Below are positions 9,020 through 19,603 of a stretch of DNA of 42,836 nucleotides, piece after piece (position 1 is the first letter of the stretch; every line of letters begins with the position of its first letter). Source of the stretch: Burkholderiales bacterium (lineage in GTDB: Bacteria; Pseudomonadota; Gammaproteobacteria; Burkholderiales; SG8-39); NCBI GenBank assembly GCA_026417035.1, contig JAOAEA010000032.1, positions 1-42,836 on the forward strand. The letters are read 5' to 3'. Under the pieces are notes generated by a model. It saw nothing but the letters and a program-made list of their open reading frames with translations, had not been told where the DNA came from and ran no database searches. A program made the position numbers and the translations under genes.

Positions 9020-9988
9020 CTACAGCAATCCCTTCGCCGCGGTGACGATCTGGCCCGCCTGCGGCAGCGCCGCTTCCTCGAGGTGCTTCGCATAGGGCAT
9101 CGGCACTTCGCGCGAGCAGACCCGCGCCACCGGGGCGTCGAGCTCGTCGAATGCGCGCTCCATGATCTGCGCCATCACTTCGGCAGCGAAGCTCCCCGTC
9201 TTCCACATCTCGTCGACGACCACCGCCCGGTGCGTCTTCGCCACCGAGGCGAGCACGGTGTCGATGTCGAGCGGACGCAGCGTGCGCAGGTCGATGACCT
9301 CGGCCTCGATTCCTTCCTTCGCGAGCGCGTCGGCCGCCGCGAGCGTCTTCGGCAGCGATCCGCCGTAGGTGACGAGCGTCACGTGCTGACCCGGGCGCCG
9401 CACGGCAGCGAGCCCGATCTGCATCGGTTCATCGGGCGTGTCGTCGCCCTCCAGGGGATAGAGCGTCGCGTGCTCGAGGATCACCACCGGGTCGGGCTCC
9501 GTGAGCGCCGCCAGCAGCAGGCCCTTCGCGTCGGCGACGGTGGCCGGGGTGACGACCTTGATCCCGGGGACGTGCGCGTACCAGCCTTCGAACGAGTGCG
9601 AATGCTGCGCGGCGAGGCTGCGCCCGCCGCCCGAGGCCATGCGCACCACGAGCGGCACGCTGAACTGGCCGCCCGACATGTGACGCAGCGTCGCGGCGTT
9701 GTTCACGAGCTGGTCGAGCGAGAGGAGCGAGAAGTTGACCGTCATGATCTCCACGATCGGCCGCATGCCGCCCAGCGCCGCCCCGATGCCCGCGCCCAGG
9801 AACCCCGATTCCGAGAGCGGCGTGTCGCGGATGCGCTCGGGGCCGAACTCGTCGAGGAGCCCGAGGCTCACCGCGAACGCGCCGCCGTAGCGCCCGACGT
9901 CCTCGCCCATCAGGAAGACGCGCGGATCGGCGCGCATCGCCTCGCGCAACGCCGCGCGGACCGCTTCGCGATAGGTGGTCTTCGCCAC
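9020..9988 (-). CDS. 2-oxoacid/acetoin dehydrogenase E1 component, beta subunit
   Basis: 322 residues, the usual length of heterotetrameric E1 beta. Start GTG 9988 is preceded by GGGAGG at good spacing; the longer in-frame reading runs back into the flavodoxin gene. Family motifs include [57 protein letters not shown] and [13 protein letters not shown]. With E1 alpha it forms the thiamine-diphosphate enzyme that decarboxylates the oxoacid and reductively acylates the lipoyl arm of E2. The gene order alpha, flavodoxin, beta, E2 is unusual, since alpha and beta are normally adjacent. Confidence 0.93.
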   Translation of the reverse strand: MAKTTYREAVRAALREAMRADPRVFLMGEDVGRYGGAFAVSLGLLDEFGPERIRDTPLSESGFLGAGIGAALGGMRPIVEIMTVNFSLLSLDQLVNNAATLRHMSGGQFSVPLVVRMASGGGRSLAAQHSHSFEGWYAHVPGIKVVTPATVADAKGLLLAALTEPDPVVILEHATLYPLEGDDTPDEPMQIGLAAVRRPGQHVTLVTYGGSLPKTLAAADALAKEGIEAEVIDLRTLRPLDIDTVLASVAKTHRAVVVDEMWKTGSFAAEVMAQIMERAFDELDAPVARVCSREVPMPYAKHLEEAALPQAGQIVTAAKGLL

Positions 9989-10005
9989 GCTGCCTCCCGC
10001 GCGCT

Positions 10006-10515
10006 TCAATCCGCCCCGGGCCGGCGTCCGCGCGCCCCGCCTCGGCCCGCGCCGAGGGCGCGCGCGAAGCGGTCGAGCGCCTTTGCGGACCCGGCATCGA
10101 TCCGGGCGTCGGTGAGCGCGAGCGTCGCCACCGGCTTCTTGCCGGCGAGCCGCGCGAGGTCGGCGAAGACGCGCTCGGCGCCCGAGCTCCCCATCGTGCA
10201 GAAGAAGGCGACGCGCGCGAAGCGGCGGCGCTCTTCGAGCACGTAGCCGCGCACCGGGCTCGCCAGGCTCCAGAACCACACCGGCGTGCCGATCACCACC
10301 AGGCGATAAGCCGCGGGGTCGTGCCGCGGCGGCATCGTCGAGGCGGGCAGCTCGGCGATCGCCTCGAGCGCCGAGCGGACGTAGCCGAGCGGCCCTTCAC
10401 GGTCGCGCGTCGGCGCGATCGCTTCGAGATCGGCGCCGAGGCGCCGGGCGAGGGGCTCGGCGACCCGGCGCGTATGGCCCGAGCGGCTGTAGAAGGCGAT
10501 GAGGGTCGAGGGCAT
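10006..10515 (-). CDS. Flavodoxin-like protein
   Basis: 169 residues. The N-terminal [20 protein letters not shown] is a flavodoxin FMN phosphate-binding loop (SRSGHT), followed by [19 protein letters not shown] and FFCTMGSSG, which contact the isoalloxazine ring in this fold. It resembles the short flavodoxin/NAD(P)H-quinone-reductase-like proteins more than long-chain electron-transfer flavodoxins. It is inserted between the E1 alpha (14-base gap) and E1 beta (17-base gap) genes, so it is co-transcribed and made with the complex. It could carry electrons away from oxoacid oxidation when NAD+ is limiting, but no partner is proven. Confidence 0.85.
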   Translation of the reverse strand: MPSTLIAFYSRSGHTRRVAEPLARRLGADLEAIAPTRDREGPLGYVRSALEAIAELPASTMPPRHDPAAYRLVVIGTPVWFWSLASPVRGYVLEERRRFARVAFFCTMGSSGAERVFADLARLAGKKPVATLALTDARIDAGSAKALDRFARALGAGRGGARGRRPGAD

Positions 10516-10529
10516 CGTTCGCTCGCTCA

Positions 10530-11525
10530 CTAGCGCGGGGTGTACACGTCGCGTTCGAGGTCCTCGACCGGCTCCCACTCGCCGCGCTCGGCCTCGTCCA
10601 CGGCCCAGTCGACCTCGCGCCAGGCCTCGGCCTCGAGGGCCTGGAGCTCGGCGCCGGTCAGCATCCCGTCGGCCGCGAGCCGTGCGGCGAACGTCGGGAT
10701 CGGATCGCGCTTCTTCCACTCGGCGACCTCCTCCCGGGTCCGGTAGAGCTCGGGGTCGGCCATCGAGTGGGCGCGGAAGCGGAAGGTGCGCAGCTCCAGG
10801 AAATACGGCCCGTCGCCGCGGCGCACGCTCGCCGCGGCGCGCGCGACCGCCGCCTCGACGGCGAGGACGTCCATCCCGTCCACCCACTCCGATTGCACCC
10901 GGTAGTTCTGCGCCTTGAGGTGGATGTCGGTCTCCGACTCCGAGCGCGCGAGCGCGGTGCCCATCGCGTAGAGGTTGTTCTCGCAGAGGAACAGCACCGG
11001 CAGGCGCCACAGCGCCGCGAGGTTGACCGACTCGTGGAACTCGCCCTCGGCGACCGCGCCCTCGCCGAAGAAGCACGCGGTGACGCGGTGCCGTCCCTGC
11101 ATCCTGTCGGCGAGCGCGAGGCCCACGGCCACCGGCAGGCCGCCGGCGACGATCGCATACCCGCCGTAGAAGCGCCGCGTCGCGTCGAACATGTGCATCG
11201 AGCCGCCGCGCCCGCGCGAGCAGCCGTTGGCCTTGCCGTACATCTCCGCCATCACCGCCGCGGCCGGGATGCCGCGCGCGAGCGCCTGCCCGTGCTCGCG
11301 GTAGGTGGCGACGATCGCGTCCTCGGGGGCGAGCGCCGCCATCGCCCCGACGGCGACCGCCTCCTCGCCGATGTAGAGGTGCAGGAACCCGCGGATCTTG
11401 CCCGCCGCGTAGAGCTCCGCGGCTTTCTCCTCGAAGTGGCGGATGACGAGCATCTGGCGCAGGAGCTCGTGCGCGTGCTCGCGCTCGAGCGCGATCTCGT
11501 GGGGCGGGCGGTGGGCGATGGACAT
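10530..11525 (-). CDS. 2-oxoacid/acetoin dehydrogenase E1 component, alpha subunit
   Basis: 331 residues from ATG 11525. The thiamine-diphosphate motif is [15 protein letters not shown] (154-168) closing at ENN (182-184); [11 protein letters not shown] and [15 protein letters not shown] are typical of E1 alpha. It pairs with the E1 beta encoded at 9020-9988. The heterotetrameric type is used by acetoin, branched-chain oxoacid and Gram-positive-style pyruvate dehydrogenases rather than the homodimeric AceE usual in proteobacteria. The start is not certain: neither ATG 11525 nor the in-frame GTG at 11570 has a strong ribosome site, and the region between them is repeat-like. Confidence 0.92.
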   Translation of the reverse strand: MSIAHRPPHEIALEREHAHELLRQMLVIRHFEEKAAELYAAGKIRGFLHLYIGEEAVAVGAMAALAPEDAIVATYREHGQALARGIPAAAVMAEMYGKANGCSRGRGGSMHMFDATRRFYGGYAIVAGGLPVAVGLALADRMQGRHRVTACFFGEGAVAEGEFHESVNLAALWRLPVLFLCENNLYAMGTALARSESETDIHLKAQNYRVQSEWVDGMDVLAVEAAVARAAASVRRGDGPYFLELRTFRFRAHSMADPELYRTREEVAEWKKRDPIPTFAARLAADGMLTGAELQALEAEAWREVDWAVDEAERGEWEPVEDLERDVYTPR

Positions 11526-11703
11526 GCTCAGAACCGCAAAAGCGCAGCGGGCGCGCAGCGACGCAAACACGGGTCCTCTGCCATCGCGGCCGAACGGACG
11601 GCATCGGTCCCCGCCAGCCTCCCGCCATCGTCCGGCTGGCCCATGCTGGTCTCGATCATCTGCCTGGCGCTCCTTCGCGTTCCTCGGGCTCGGGCGGTTC
11701 TGC
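11526..11703. repeat. Intergenic gap with two diverged CTTTGCG/CTTCGCG-type repeats
   Basis: 178-base gap between the ligase and E1 alpha genes. Bases 11527-11575 contain GAACCGCAAAAGCGC and GCAGCGACGCAAA units; 11666-11700 contain CTCCTTCGCGTTCCTCGG and GGGCGGTTCTG. These are the two orientations of the same diverged short-unit repeat seen at 8817-9019, 27533-27592 and 41096-41150. They would be transcribed if the operon is read from the promoter at 13515-13555. Confidence 0.5.
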
Positions 11704-13452
<1,749 letters not shown>

Positions 13453-13514
13453 GCGATCCGCTTTCCGCCTGCGAGTCCGCGGGCGCGACGCGCCCCGCGT
13501 TGCGCCTGCCTACA

Positions 13515-13555
13515 ACGCTAGACCGGGGCCGGGCGGCGGCGTTGAGATAGATCAA
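13515..13555 (-). promoter_or_regulatory. FNR/ANR-like box with class II promoter for the ligase-E1-E2 operon
   Basis: TTGAG-ATAG-ATCAA at 13542-13555 matches the TTGAT-N4-ATCAA box with one mismatch on this strand; read on the minus strand it is TTGAT-CTAT-CTCAA. On the minus strand 21 bases separate it from TAGCGT (13520-13515), which keeps the TAnnnT skeleton of a -10 hexamer. This gives a box centred near -41 and a leader of about 55 bases before the ligase ATG. The same 21-base spacing recurs at three other boxes in the window. Confidence 0.7.
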
Positions 13556-13627
13556 TCCCGGGTCCGCCCCGCCGCGGTGCGCGCCGCCCCGCTTTGGTGA
13601 GGCGGGCCGGCGGCGACGGCCTTCGGC

Positions 13628-13633
13628 TAGAAT
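13628..13633 (+). promoter_or_regulatory. Likely -10 hexamer of the glycogen phosphorylase promoter
   Basis: TAGAAT, five of six matches to TATAAT, in the 324-base divergent gap. No good -35 lies 17 bases upstream. Transcription from here would give a leader of about 137 bases that contains the whole two-hairpin repeat at 13651-13735. Confidence 0.45.
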
Positions 13634-13650
13634 CGTTCGCAGTCCGTCGG

Positions 13651-13735
13651 GGAAGCACCGATGCATTCGCGAGGTGCGACGGCGCTTCCTCCGGCGGAGC
13701 GGGTCGGCAGGGGACGTCTCCCCTTCGATCGGACA
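13651..13735 (+). repeat. Two-hairpin extragenic repeat, copy 1
   Basis: Begins GGAAGCACCGATGCATTCG and closes a first hairpin with GCTTCC at 13684-13689. A second hairpin is GGGGACGTCTCCCC at 13710-13723, followed by TTCGATCGGACA. Related copies with the same ends and length lie at 21121, 21350 and 25380, all in the same orientation. This copy ends 41 bases before the glgP start codon. Confidence 0.7.
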
Positions 13736-13776
13736 GAGCCCAGCGCGAGCGCCGCAGGCAGAACAAGGGGAGCGCG

Positions 13777-16335
13777 ATGCAGCCCGGCACGGTTTTCACT
13801 CTCGAGGTCAATCCCAAGATTCCGCGCCGCCTCGCGCGGCTCGAGGAGCTGGCGAACAACCTCTGGTACAGCTGGGACCGGCCGACGCGCGAACTGTTCG
13901 CGCGCCTGCACCCGCACCTGTGGGATGCCGTCGGCCACAGCCCGAAGGCGTTCCTGAAGTCGGTGGACGAACGCCGCCTCGTGGAGGCGGCGGCGGACCC
14001 GGTGTTCCTCGCGAACTACAACCGGGTGCTGTCGTCTTACGACTCCTACCACAGCGAGCCGATGCGGCGCAACGGCTCCGAATCGCTGCGGCAGTCCGAC
14101 CTCGTCGCCTACTTCAGCTTCGAGTACGGCTTCCACGAGAGCCTGCCCATCTACTCCGGGGGCCTGGGCATCCTCGCCGGCGACCACTGCAAGTCGGCCT
14201 CCGACATGCGCCTGCCGTTCGTCGGCGTCGGCCTCCTCTACCGGCAGGGCTACTTCCACCAGTCGATCGACAAGGACGGCAACCAGCACGCGGTCTACCG
14301 CGACGCGGACTTCGACGACCTGCCGGTCACGCCGGTCGCGCGCGAGGACGGGCGCGACCTCACGGTGACCGTGCGGCTGCCGGGGCGCGACGTCGCCGCC
14401 AAGGTCTGGCAGGTGCGCGTCGGGCACGTGCTCCTCTTCCTCCTCGACACCGACATCGCGGCGAACGCCGAGCACGACCGCTACATCACCCACCGCCTCT
14501 ACGGCGGCGACCGCGCGATGCGCATCGAGCAGGAGATCCTGCTCGGCATCGGCGGGGTGCGCGCGCTCGCGGAGATGGGCGTGAAGCCCACGGTGTGGCA
14601 CGTGAACGAGGGCCACCCGGCATTCCTCATCCTCGAGCGCATCCGGCAGGTGATGCGGCACGGCGTCGACTTCGCCACCGCGCTCGAGGCGGTCGCGGCG
14701 AGCACGGTGTTCACCACGCACACCGCGGTCCCGGCGGGGCACGACCACTTCGACGAGGGCATGATGCGCGCCTACTTCGAGGAGTGGGCGCGCGACGGCG
14801 GCGTCGCGATCGAGGACGTGCTCGCGCTCGGGCGCACGCCCACCTCGAGCGACTTCAACATGACGGCGCTCGCGATCCGCGGCTCGCGGTTCCACAACGG
14901 CGTCTCGAAGATCCACGAGGGCGTCTCGTCGCGGCTGCTCGCGGAGCTCTGGCCGCAGGTGCCCGCCGACGAGAACCCGATCGACCACGTCACCAACGGC
15001 GTGCACGTGCCGACGTTCCTCGCGCCCGAGTGGGCCGACATCTTCGACCGTTCGCTCGGCTTCGGCTGGTCGGGGCGGCTCCTCGACACGGCGCTGTGGG
15101 AGAAGGTCGCCGATCTGCCCGACCACATCTTCTGGAGCGTGCGCCAGTACCTGAAGTCGCAGATGCTCCACCTGGTGCGCTTTCGGCTCGCGCGGCAGAA
15201 CGCGCGCAACCAGGGCAGCGACGCGCACCTCGAGCGGCTGCTCAGGTTCGCCGACCCGGCGAACCCGAACGTGCTCACCATCGGCTTCGGCCGTCGCTTC
15301 GCCACCTACAAGCGCGCGACCCTGCTCTTCGAGAACCTCGACTGGCTGCGGCAGCTGCTCTCCGATACGGAGCGGCCGATCCTCTTCATCTTCGCCGGCA
15401 AGGCGCACCCCGCGGACCGCCCGGGGCAGGATCTCATCCGCCACATCGCCGAAGTCGCGCGCATGCCGGAGTTCGAGGGGAAGATCCTGCTGGTCGAGGG
15501 CTACGACCTGCGGCTCGGGCGGCGGCTCGTCTCCGGCGTGGACGTCTGGCTGAACAACCCGGTCTATCCGCTGGAGGCGTCCGGCACCTCGGGCATGAAG
15601 GCCGGCATCAACGGCGTGGTCAACCTCTCGGTGCTCGACGGCTGGTGGGGCGAGGGCTTTACCGGCGACAACGGCTTCGCGATCAAGCCCGCTTCGGACG
15701 TCGCGGACGAGTACCGGCGCAACCGCGAGGAGGCGCGCACCCTCTACGAGATCCTGCAGGACCAGGTGATCCCGATGTATTACGCGCGCGGCCCGATGGG
15801 CTTCTCGCCCGACTGGATCCGCCTCGCGAAGCGCTCGATCGCAACCATCCTGCCGCGCTTCAGCTCGGCGCGAATGGTCGGCGACTACGTGCGCAAGTTC
15901 TACCTGCCGGCCTCCCAGCAGGGGCGCCGCTACGCGGAGTCGAAGCTCGAGCGCGCGCGCGAGGTGGCCGGCTGGAAGGCGCGGGTGCGCGCCGCCTGGC
16001 ACGGCGTGCACATCCGCCGCATCGACCCGCCCCGGAAGGCGATCCAGTTCGGCGAGTCGGTCGCCCTCGAGGTGGCCGTCGCGCTGAACGGGCTCGCGCC
16101 GGAGGACGTGGTGGTCGAGCTGCTGCTCAACCGCAAGCTCGGCGACAGCGTGCGCGAGGAGCAGCTCAGGTTCTCGTTCGCCGCCGACGGCACGCGCACG
16201 CCCGAGGGCGAGCACCGCTTCCGCCTCGAGCTCGAGCCGGAGTACTGCGGCAAGCTCGAGTACCACATCCGGGCTTATCCCTGCCGCGAGTTCCTCACCC
16301 ATCCGCTCGAGATGGGGCTGATGATCTGGGTGTGA
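13777..16335 (+). CDS. glgP: Glycogen/alpha-glucan phosphorylase (GT35, short-type)
   Basis: 852 residues. Releases glucose-1-phosphate from the non-reducing ends of glycogen with phosphate, using pyridoxal phosphate. The N-terminal LARLEELANNLWYSWDRP is the DUF3417 segment of the alpha-glucan phosphorylases related to the archaeal and Thermus enzymes, not E. coli GlgP. The core has SGGLGILAGDH, TIGFGRRFATYKRA and EASGTSGMKAGINGVVNLS with the cofactor Lys608. ATG 13777 follows AAGGGGAG; a longer in-frame reading would start inside the repeat and is rejected. It is divergent from the ligase operon and monocistronic, with a repeat-type tract just after the stop. With glgA, glgC and GH57 it completes a glycogen cycle. 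Confidence 0.95.
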   Translation: MQPGTVFTLEVNPKIPRRLARLEELANNLWYSWDRPTRELFARLHPHLWDAVGHSPKAFLKSVDERRLVEAAADPVFLANYNRVLSSYDSYHSEPMRRNGSESLRQSDLVAYFSFEYGFHESLPIYSGGLGILAGDHCKSASDMRLPFVGVGLLYRQGYFHQSIDKDGNQHAVYRDADFDDLPVTPVAREDGRDLTVTVRLPGRDVAAKVWQVRVGHVLLFLLDTDIAANAEHDRYITHRLYGGDRAMRIEQEILLGIGGVRALAEMGVKPTVWHVNEGHPAFLILERIRQVMRHGVDFATALEAVAASTVFTTHTAVPAGHDHFDEGMMRAYFEEWARDGGVAIEDVLALGRTPTSSDFNMTALAIRGSRFHNGVSKIHEGVSSRLLAELWPQVPADENPIDHVTNGVHVPTFLAPEWADIFDRSLGFGWSGRLLDTALWEKVADLPDHIFWSVRQYLKSQMLHLVRFRLARQNARNQGSDAHLERLLRFADPANPNVLTIGFGRRFATYKRATLLFENLDWLRQLLSDTERPILFIFAGKAHPADRPGQDLIRHIAEVARMPEFEGKILLVEGYDLRLGRRLVSGVDVWLNNPVYPLEASGTSGMKAGINGVVNLSVLDGWWGEGFTGDNGFAIKPASDVADEYRRNREEARTLYEILQDQVIPMYYARGPMGFSPDWIRLAKRSIATILPRFSSARMVGDYVRKFYLPASQQGRRYAESKLERAREVAGWKARVRAAWHGVHIRRIDPPRKAIQFGESVALEVAVALNGLAPEDVVVELLLNRKLGDSVREEQLRFSFAADGTRTPEGEHRFRLELEPEYCGKLEYHIRAYPCREFLTHPLEMGLMIWV

Positions 16336-16340
16336 GGGGC

Positions 16341-16377
16341 AGGATCCAGGAATCGGGATCGAGGATCGAGAGTCGAG
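16341..16377. repeat. Short degenerate GGATCCAGG/GGATCGAG tract
   Basis: Imperfect 7-9 base units (AGGATCCAGGAATCGGGATC, then GAGGATCGAGAGTCGAG) between the convergent glgP and GGDEF-EAL genes. A longer tract of the same kind is at 40968-41029. Confidence 0.55.
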
Positions 16378-16401
16378 TCTCTCTCCTCTGTCCTCCGCCC
16401 G

Positions 16402-17742
16402 TCACCCCGCCCTGCGGGCGAGGTAGCGGTAGGCGTCGTCGGCCGCGAGCGGGCGGCTGAAGAGGAACCCCTGCATCACGTGGCAGCCGAGGCGCCGCAG
16501 CGAGCGCACCTGGTCGATCTCCTCGACCCCCTCGGCGATCAGGCGCAGCCCCATGCCGCGCGCGAGCGCGATCACCGCGGCGACGATCGAGTCGCTCGAG
16601 CTCGAGTAGCCGATGTCGCGCACGAAGCTGCGGTCCACTTTGATGGTGTTCACCGGCAGGCGCTGCAGGTAGGCGAGCGACGCGTACTTGGTGCCGAAGT
16701 CGTCGATCGAGAGCTTCACGCCGTACTCCCCGAGGGCCACGGCACGCGCGGCGGCGTCGGGATCCTCGAACAGGCTGTGCTCGGTCACCTCGATCTCGAG
16801 CGCGTCCGGCGGCAGCGCGTGCCGCGCGAGCGTGTCGGTCACGAACTCGACGAAGTCGGGCCGCTCGAAGTCGCGCGCCGAGAGGTTCACCGACACGCCT
16901 GCGAGCGGCAGGCCCTCGGCGCGCCACAGCGCGAGCTGCGCGCACGCGCCCTCGAGGACGCGCTCGCCGAGCGAGCGCACGAGTCCGGTCTCCTCCGCCA
17001 TCGGGATGAAGCGGTCGGGCGGCAGCAGCCCGAGCAGCGGGTGGCGCCAGCGCACGAGCGTCTCGACCGAATCCACGCGGCCGGAGCCGAGGTCGTGGAC
17101 CGGCTGGAAGCGCAGCTCCAGTTCGCTGCGCGCCAGGCCGAGGCGCAGGTCGTGCTCGAGGTCGAGGGCGTGGCCGCGCACGTCGCCGAGCGCGCTCGAG
17201 TACAGGCGCACGCCGTCGCGGCCGCGGCGCTTCGCGTCCGCGAGCGCGCGGTCGGCGGCGCGGATCAGGCCGTGCTCGTCGGCGCCGTGGTCGGGGAAAA
17301 GCGCGATGCCGACGCTCGCCGTGGTGGAGAAGGTGTCGGCGCCGATCGCGAACGGCGCGCGCATCGCGTCGAGGACCTTGCGCGCGACCGCCGCGGCGCC
17401 CTCGCCGCCGGGGACGCCCGGCGTGAGCGCGGCGAACTGGTCGCCGCCGAGCCGGGTGAGGACATCGGTGCCGCGCAGCGTGCGGCGCAGGCGCAGCGCC
17501 ACCTCCTTCAGCACACGGTCGCCGGCGAGGTGGCCCCAGCGTTCGTTGACGAGCCGGAAGCGGTCGAGGTCCACCACGAACACGGCGATCCGGTCACCGG
17601 CGCGGCGGGCTGCGCCCATCGCGTCGCGGAGCCGCTCGATGAACGCGGCGCGGCCGATGAATCCGGAGGCTTGGTCGGCACGCGCCGCATCGCGCGGCGG
17701 CAGGCTGTTCGAGATCGCTTGAATGCCTTCGGCGAGCTGCAT
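16402..17742 (-). CDS. GGDEF-EAL cyclic-di-GMP signalling protein with degenerate GGDEF
   Basis: 446 residues from ATG 17742. The GGDEF domain at about 25-185 has the signature changed to GGDQF (TRLGGDQFAALT), so cyclase activity is doubtful. The EAL domain at about 200-440 reads ETLVRWRHP in place of EALVRW, but keeps the catalytic set: SVNLSARDF, EVTEHSLFED, LSIDDFGTKYASL (Lys for the usual Gly), KVDRSFVRDI and LIAEGVEE. Best guess: a c-di-GMP phosphodiesterase whose GGDEF half regulates it. No membrane span or PAS domain is seen, so it is cytoplasmic. A good promoter lies at 17857-17885; its start point falls near 17850, which argues against the longer reading from 17847. Confidence 0.9.
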   Translation of the reverse strand: MQLAEGIQAISNSLPPRDAARADQASGFIGRAAFIERLRDAMGAARRAGDRIAVFVVDLDRFRLVNERWGHLAGDRVLKEVALRLRRTLRGTDVLTRLGGDQFAALTPGVPGGEGAAAVARKVLDAMRAPFAIGADTFSTTASVGIALFPDHGADEHGLIRAADRALADAKRRGRDGVRLYSSALGDVRGHALDLEHDLRLGLARSELELRFQPVHDLGSGRVDSVETLVRWRHPLLGLLPPDRFIPMAEETGLVRSLGERVLEGACAQLALWRAEGLPLAGVSVNLSARDFERPDFVEFVTDTLARHALPPDALEIEVTEHSLFEDPDAAARAVALGEYGVKLSIDDFGTKYASLAYLQRLPVNTIKVDRSFVRDIGYSSSSDSIVAAVIALARGMGLRLIAEGVEEIDQVRSLRRLGCHVMQGFLFSRPLAADDAYRYLARRAG

Positions 17743-17856
17743 CGCCCCTCGTCGGCCGGTTGGCCGCTCCGAACGGCCCCGGCGCTCCTTTCCACTCGTT
17801 CTTCCGGGCTCGTGCCCCGCCGGACGCCCAAGGGGCAGCCGACGCACGTCGGGGCT

Positions 17857-17885
17857 AAAGTAACCGATCAGGTTCCGCGTGTAAA
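17857..17885 (-). promoter_or_regulatory. Sigma70-type promoter of the GGDEF-EAL gene
   Basis: On the minus strand TTTACA (17885-17880), a 17-base spacer, then TACTTT (17862-17857). It sits in the most AT-rich patch of the window (about 17855-17912). The leader would be about 108 bases. Confidence 0.65.
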
Positions 17886-18092
17886 CATATGATCTGAAAA
17901 ATTTGATCTTGCGGAGATCGTCGGGCTGGGACGACAGCGCGGGGCGCGGCGGGAGCTGCTGGCCGGCCGGCTACCCGGAGGGCGCGAAGGCGGCGCGCGG
18001 AGCATCCAGCGCGCGACGCGCCCGCGCCGGTGCGGGGATCCGCTTCGTGGGAAGGCGCCGCGCCCTTCCGGGCGCGGCGATCCCGCTTTCTA
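17886..18092. other. Intergenic region between the GGDEF-EAL promoter and the DUF945 gene
   Basis: About 207 bases with no credible gene on either strand. It starts AT-rich (the upstream flank of the promoter at 17857) and becomes GC-rich; the only structure seen is the strong hairpin at 18056-18079. Confidence 0.6.
18056..18079 (-). terminator. Hairpin downstream of the DUF945 gene
   Basis: Perfect 10-base stem CGCCGCGCCC/GGGCGCGGCG with a four-base loop, 14 bases past the DUF945 stop on its strand. No T-run follows, so it would be a GC-stem terminator or a 3'-end stabiliser rather than a canonical intrinsic terminator. Confidence 0.5.
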
Positions 18093-19487
18093 TCAGCGTG
18101 GCGCGAGCGCCGCGGAAATCGCGGACGCAGGGCGCCCGTTGACGGACAGCTCGCCGCGCTCCCAGCGGGCTTCGACCGCATAGCCGCCGTCGAGAGGCTC
18201 GAGCAGCCCGGCGCTCACGAGCTCGCCGAGCCGCTCCCTGCCAAGCTCGTCGGCGACGAGCCGCACGTTGCGCGCGTTGGCTTCGTGGCCCTGCTCGACG
18301 AGCAGCGCGGCGGCCTCGGCCGCGAGGCGCTCGCGCGAGGCGAGCACGGCGAGCGTTTCGGAAAATCGCGCCGATCCCCTCGCCGTGAGGCGCTGCGACA
18401 GCGCCTCGGGCGCGGCGCTTCGCGCGAGCCCTCTGCCGTCGAATGAAGCCGTGAGCTGGGCCGAGAAATCGCCCGCGGACGACCTGAAGCCGGCCCGCTT
18501 CACGGCGAGTGTCGGCGTGCCCGCGGCGAGGTCGAGCAACAGGCGCTGCACGGCCGCCGCGGCGAGCTCGGCCCGATCCGCCGTTTGCGGAAGCCGGCCG
18601 ATCGCCGCGATGGCGTCGAGATAACGGGCGAGCGCGGGTTTGTCCAACCCGGCGAGCTCCACGTCGAGCGCGGCCGCGGTCGCTTCGACGCCGCCCTCGC
18701 CCGGGCTCGCAGCGCGGAGCGCCGCGGCCTCGAGAACGAGCCCGAGGGCGACCGTCGCGCCGTCGCCGCGCTGCGTTGCCTTGGCCGAGAAGCCGCTCAG
18801 CGCGAGCGTCGCGTCCGGCGCCGTGCCGGAAACGTTGGCGATCGCGAGCCGCGTCTCGCCGGTCCAGTCCACCTGTGGGCCGGCGACCCGCCAATCGCCG
18901 TCGAGCGCGAGGCGCCCCATCTCCAGCGAATAGCCCATGCCCGAGAGGCCGACGCGCGGCAGCTCGCCCGAGAAGCGCACGCGCCCGTCGGGGGAGAGCG
19001 TCGCGGCGAGGCGCGCGCCGCCCCAGCGGATCCACGCGCCGGGAAGCGAGTGCAACGGCCTCTCGGAAGCCGGGGAGGTGAGCGTCGCCTCGACCGTCCC
19101 GTCGAAGCGCGCGACGGATTCGACGGCGAAGGCGGGCTGCGAGGCGAAGTAGTACTCGGCGATCGTCCGCCCCGCCGCGTCCCAGCGCGGGACCGTGCGC
19201 GCGGCGAGCCAGCCGACCCCGGGGCGCGGCCCGTGGCGGATCTCGCTCTCGAGGGCGAACGTCATCGCCGGGTCGCCGCGCAGCGTGACGCGCGTCACCG
19301 CGCTCGCCGAGAGCCAGCCGCGGTCGTAGCGCTCGAGGGCGAGGGTGACGGGGCTCGCCGGATCGGCGTTCTCGCGCTCGACGTGCGCGCGGATGCGCCG
19401 CTCGGCGTCGTGGCCGGCGTACCAGGGGAGGAGAGCGGCGCCGGCCGCCGCGGCGGCGAGCAATCCGGGGACGAGGAATCTCTTCAT
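18093..19487 (-). CDS. DUF945 (YdgA-like) protein
   Basis: 464 residues. The N-terminal MKRFLVPGLLAAAAAGAALL is a signal peptide or anchor, so the rest is probably periplasmic. Family features follow: YDRGWLSASAVTRV near 53-66, the long beta-rich middle with IRHGPRPG, then repeated short-strand segments with few motifs. DUF945 proteins are AsmA/YdgA-like in general shape and are thought to act at the envelope, possibly in lipid or polysaccharide handling; no biochemical role is settled. It lies 116 bases downstream of glgA on the same strand, so co-transcription is possible. Confidence 0.8.
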   Translation of the reverse strand: MKRFLVPGLLAAAAAGAALLPWYAGHDAERRIRAHVERENADPASPVTLALERYDRGWLSASAVTRVTLRGDPAMTFALESEIRHGPRPGVGWLAARTVPRWDAAGRTIAEYYFASQPAFAVESVARFDGTVEATLTSPASERPLHSLPGAWIRWGGARLAATLSPDGRVRFSGELPRVGLSGMGYSLEMGRLALDGDWRVAGPQVDWTGETRLAIANVSGTAPDATLALSGFSAKATQRGDGATVALGLVLEAAALRAASPGEGGVEATAAALDVELAGLDKPALARYLDAIAAIGRLPQTADRAELAAAAVQRLLLDLAAGTPTLAVKRAGFRSSAGDFSAQLTASFDGRGLARSAAPEALSQRLTARGSARFSETLAVLASRERLAAEAAALLVEQGHEANARNVRLVADELGRERLGELVSAGLLEPLDGGYAVEARWERGELSVNGRPASAISAALAPR

Positions 19488-19603
19488 GTGCGCCTTCTGC
19501 GCGCGTTGCCGGCGCGCCTCGCGCGATCATCGCAACCGGGGGATCCGTGGACAACACGGACCTGCGCCGCGCCGTGACGCACTGCCCCCGCGACGCGCGG
19601 GCG

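Noticed and set aside
13627..16302. 891-residue minus-strand frame
   Set aside because: Shadow of glycogen phosphorylase; composition dominated by Val/Ala/Arg/Asp with no domain.
17890..17913. FNR-like half-site TTGATCTTGCGG upstream of the GGDEF-EAL gene
   Set aside because: Only one half-site is present and the sigma70 promoter beside it is strong enough on its own.
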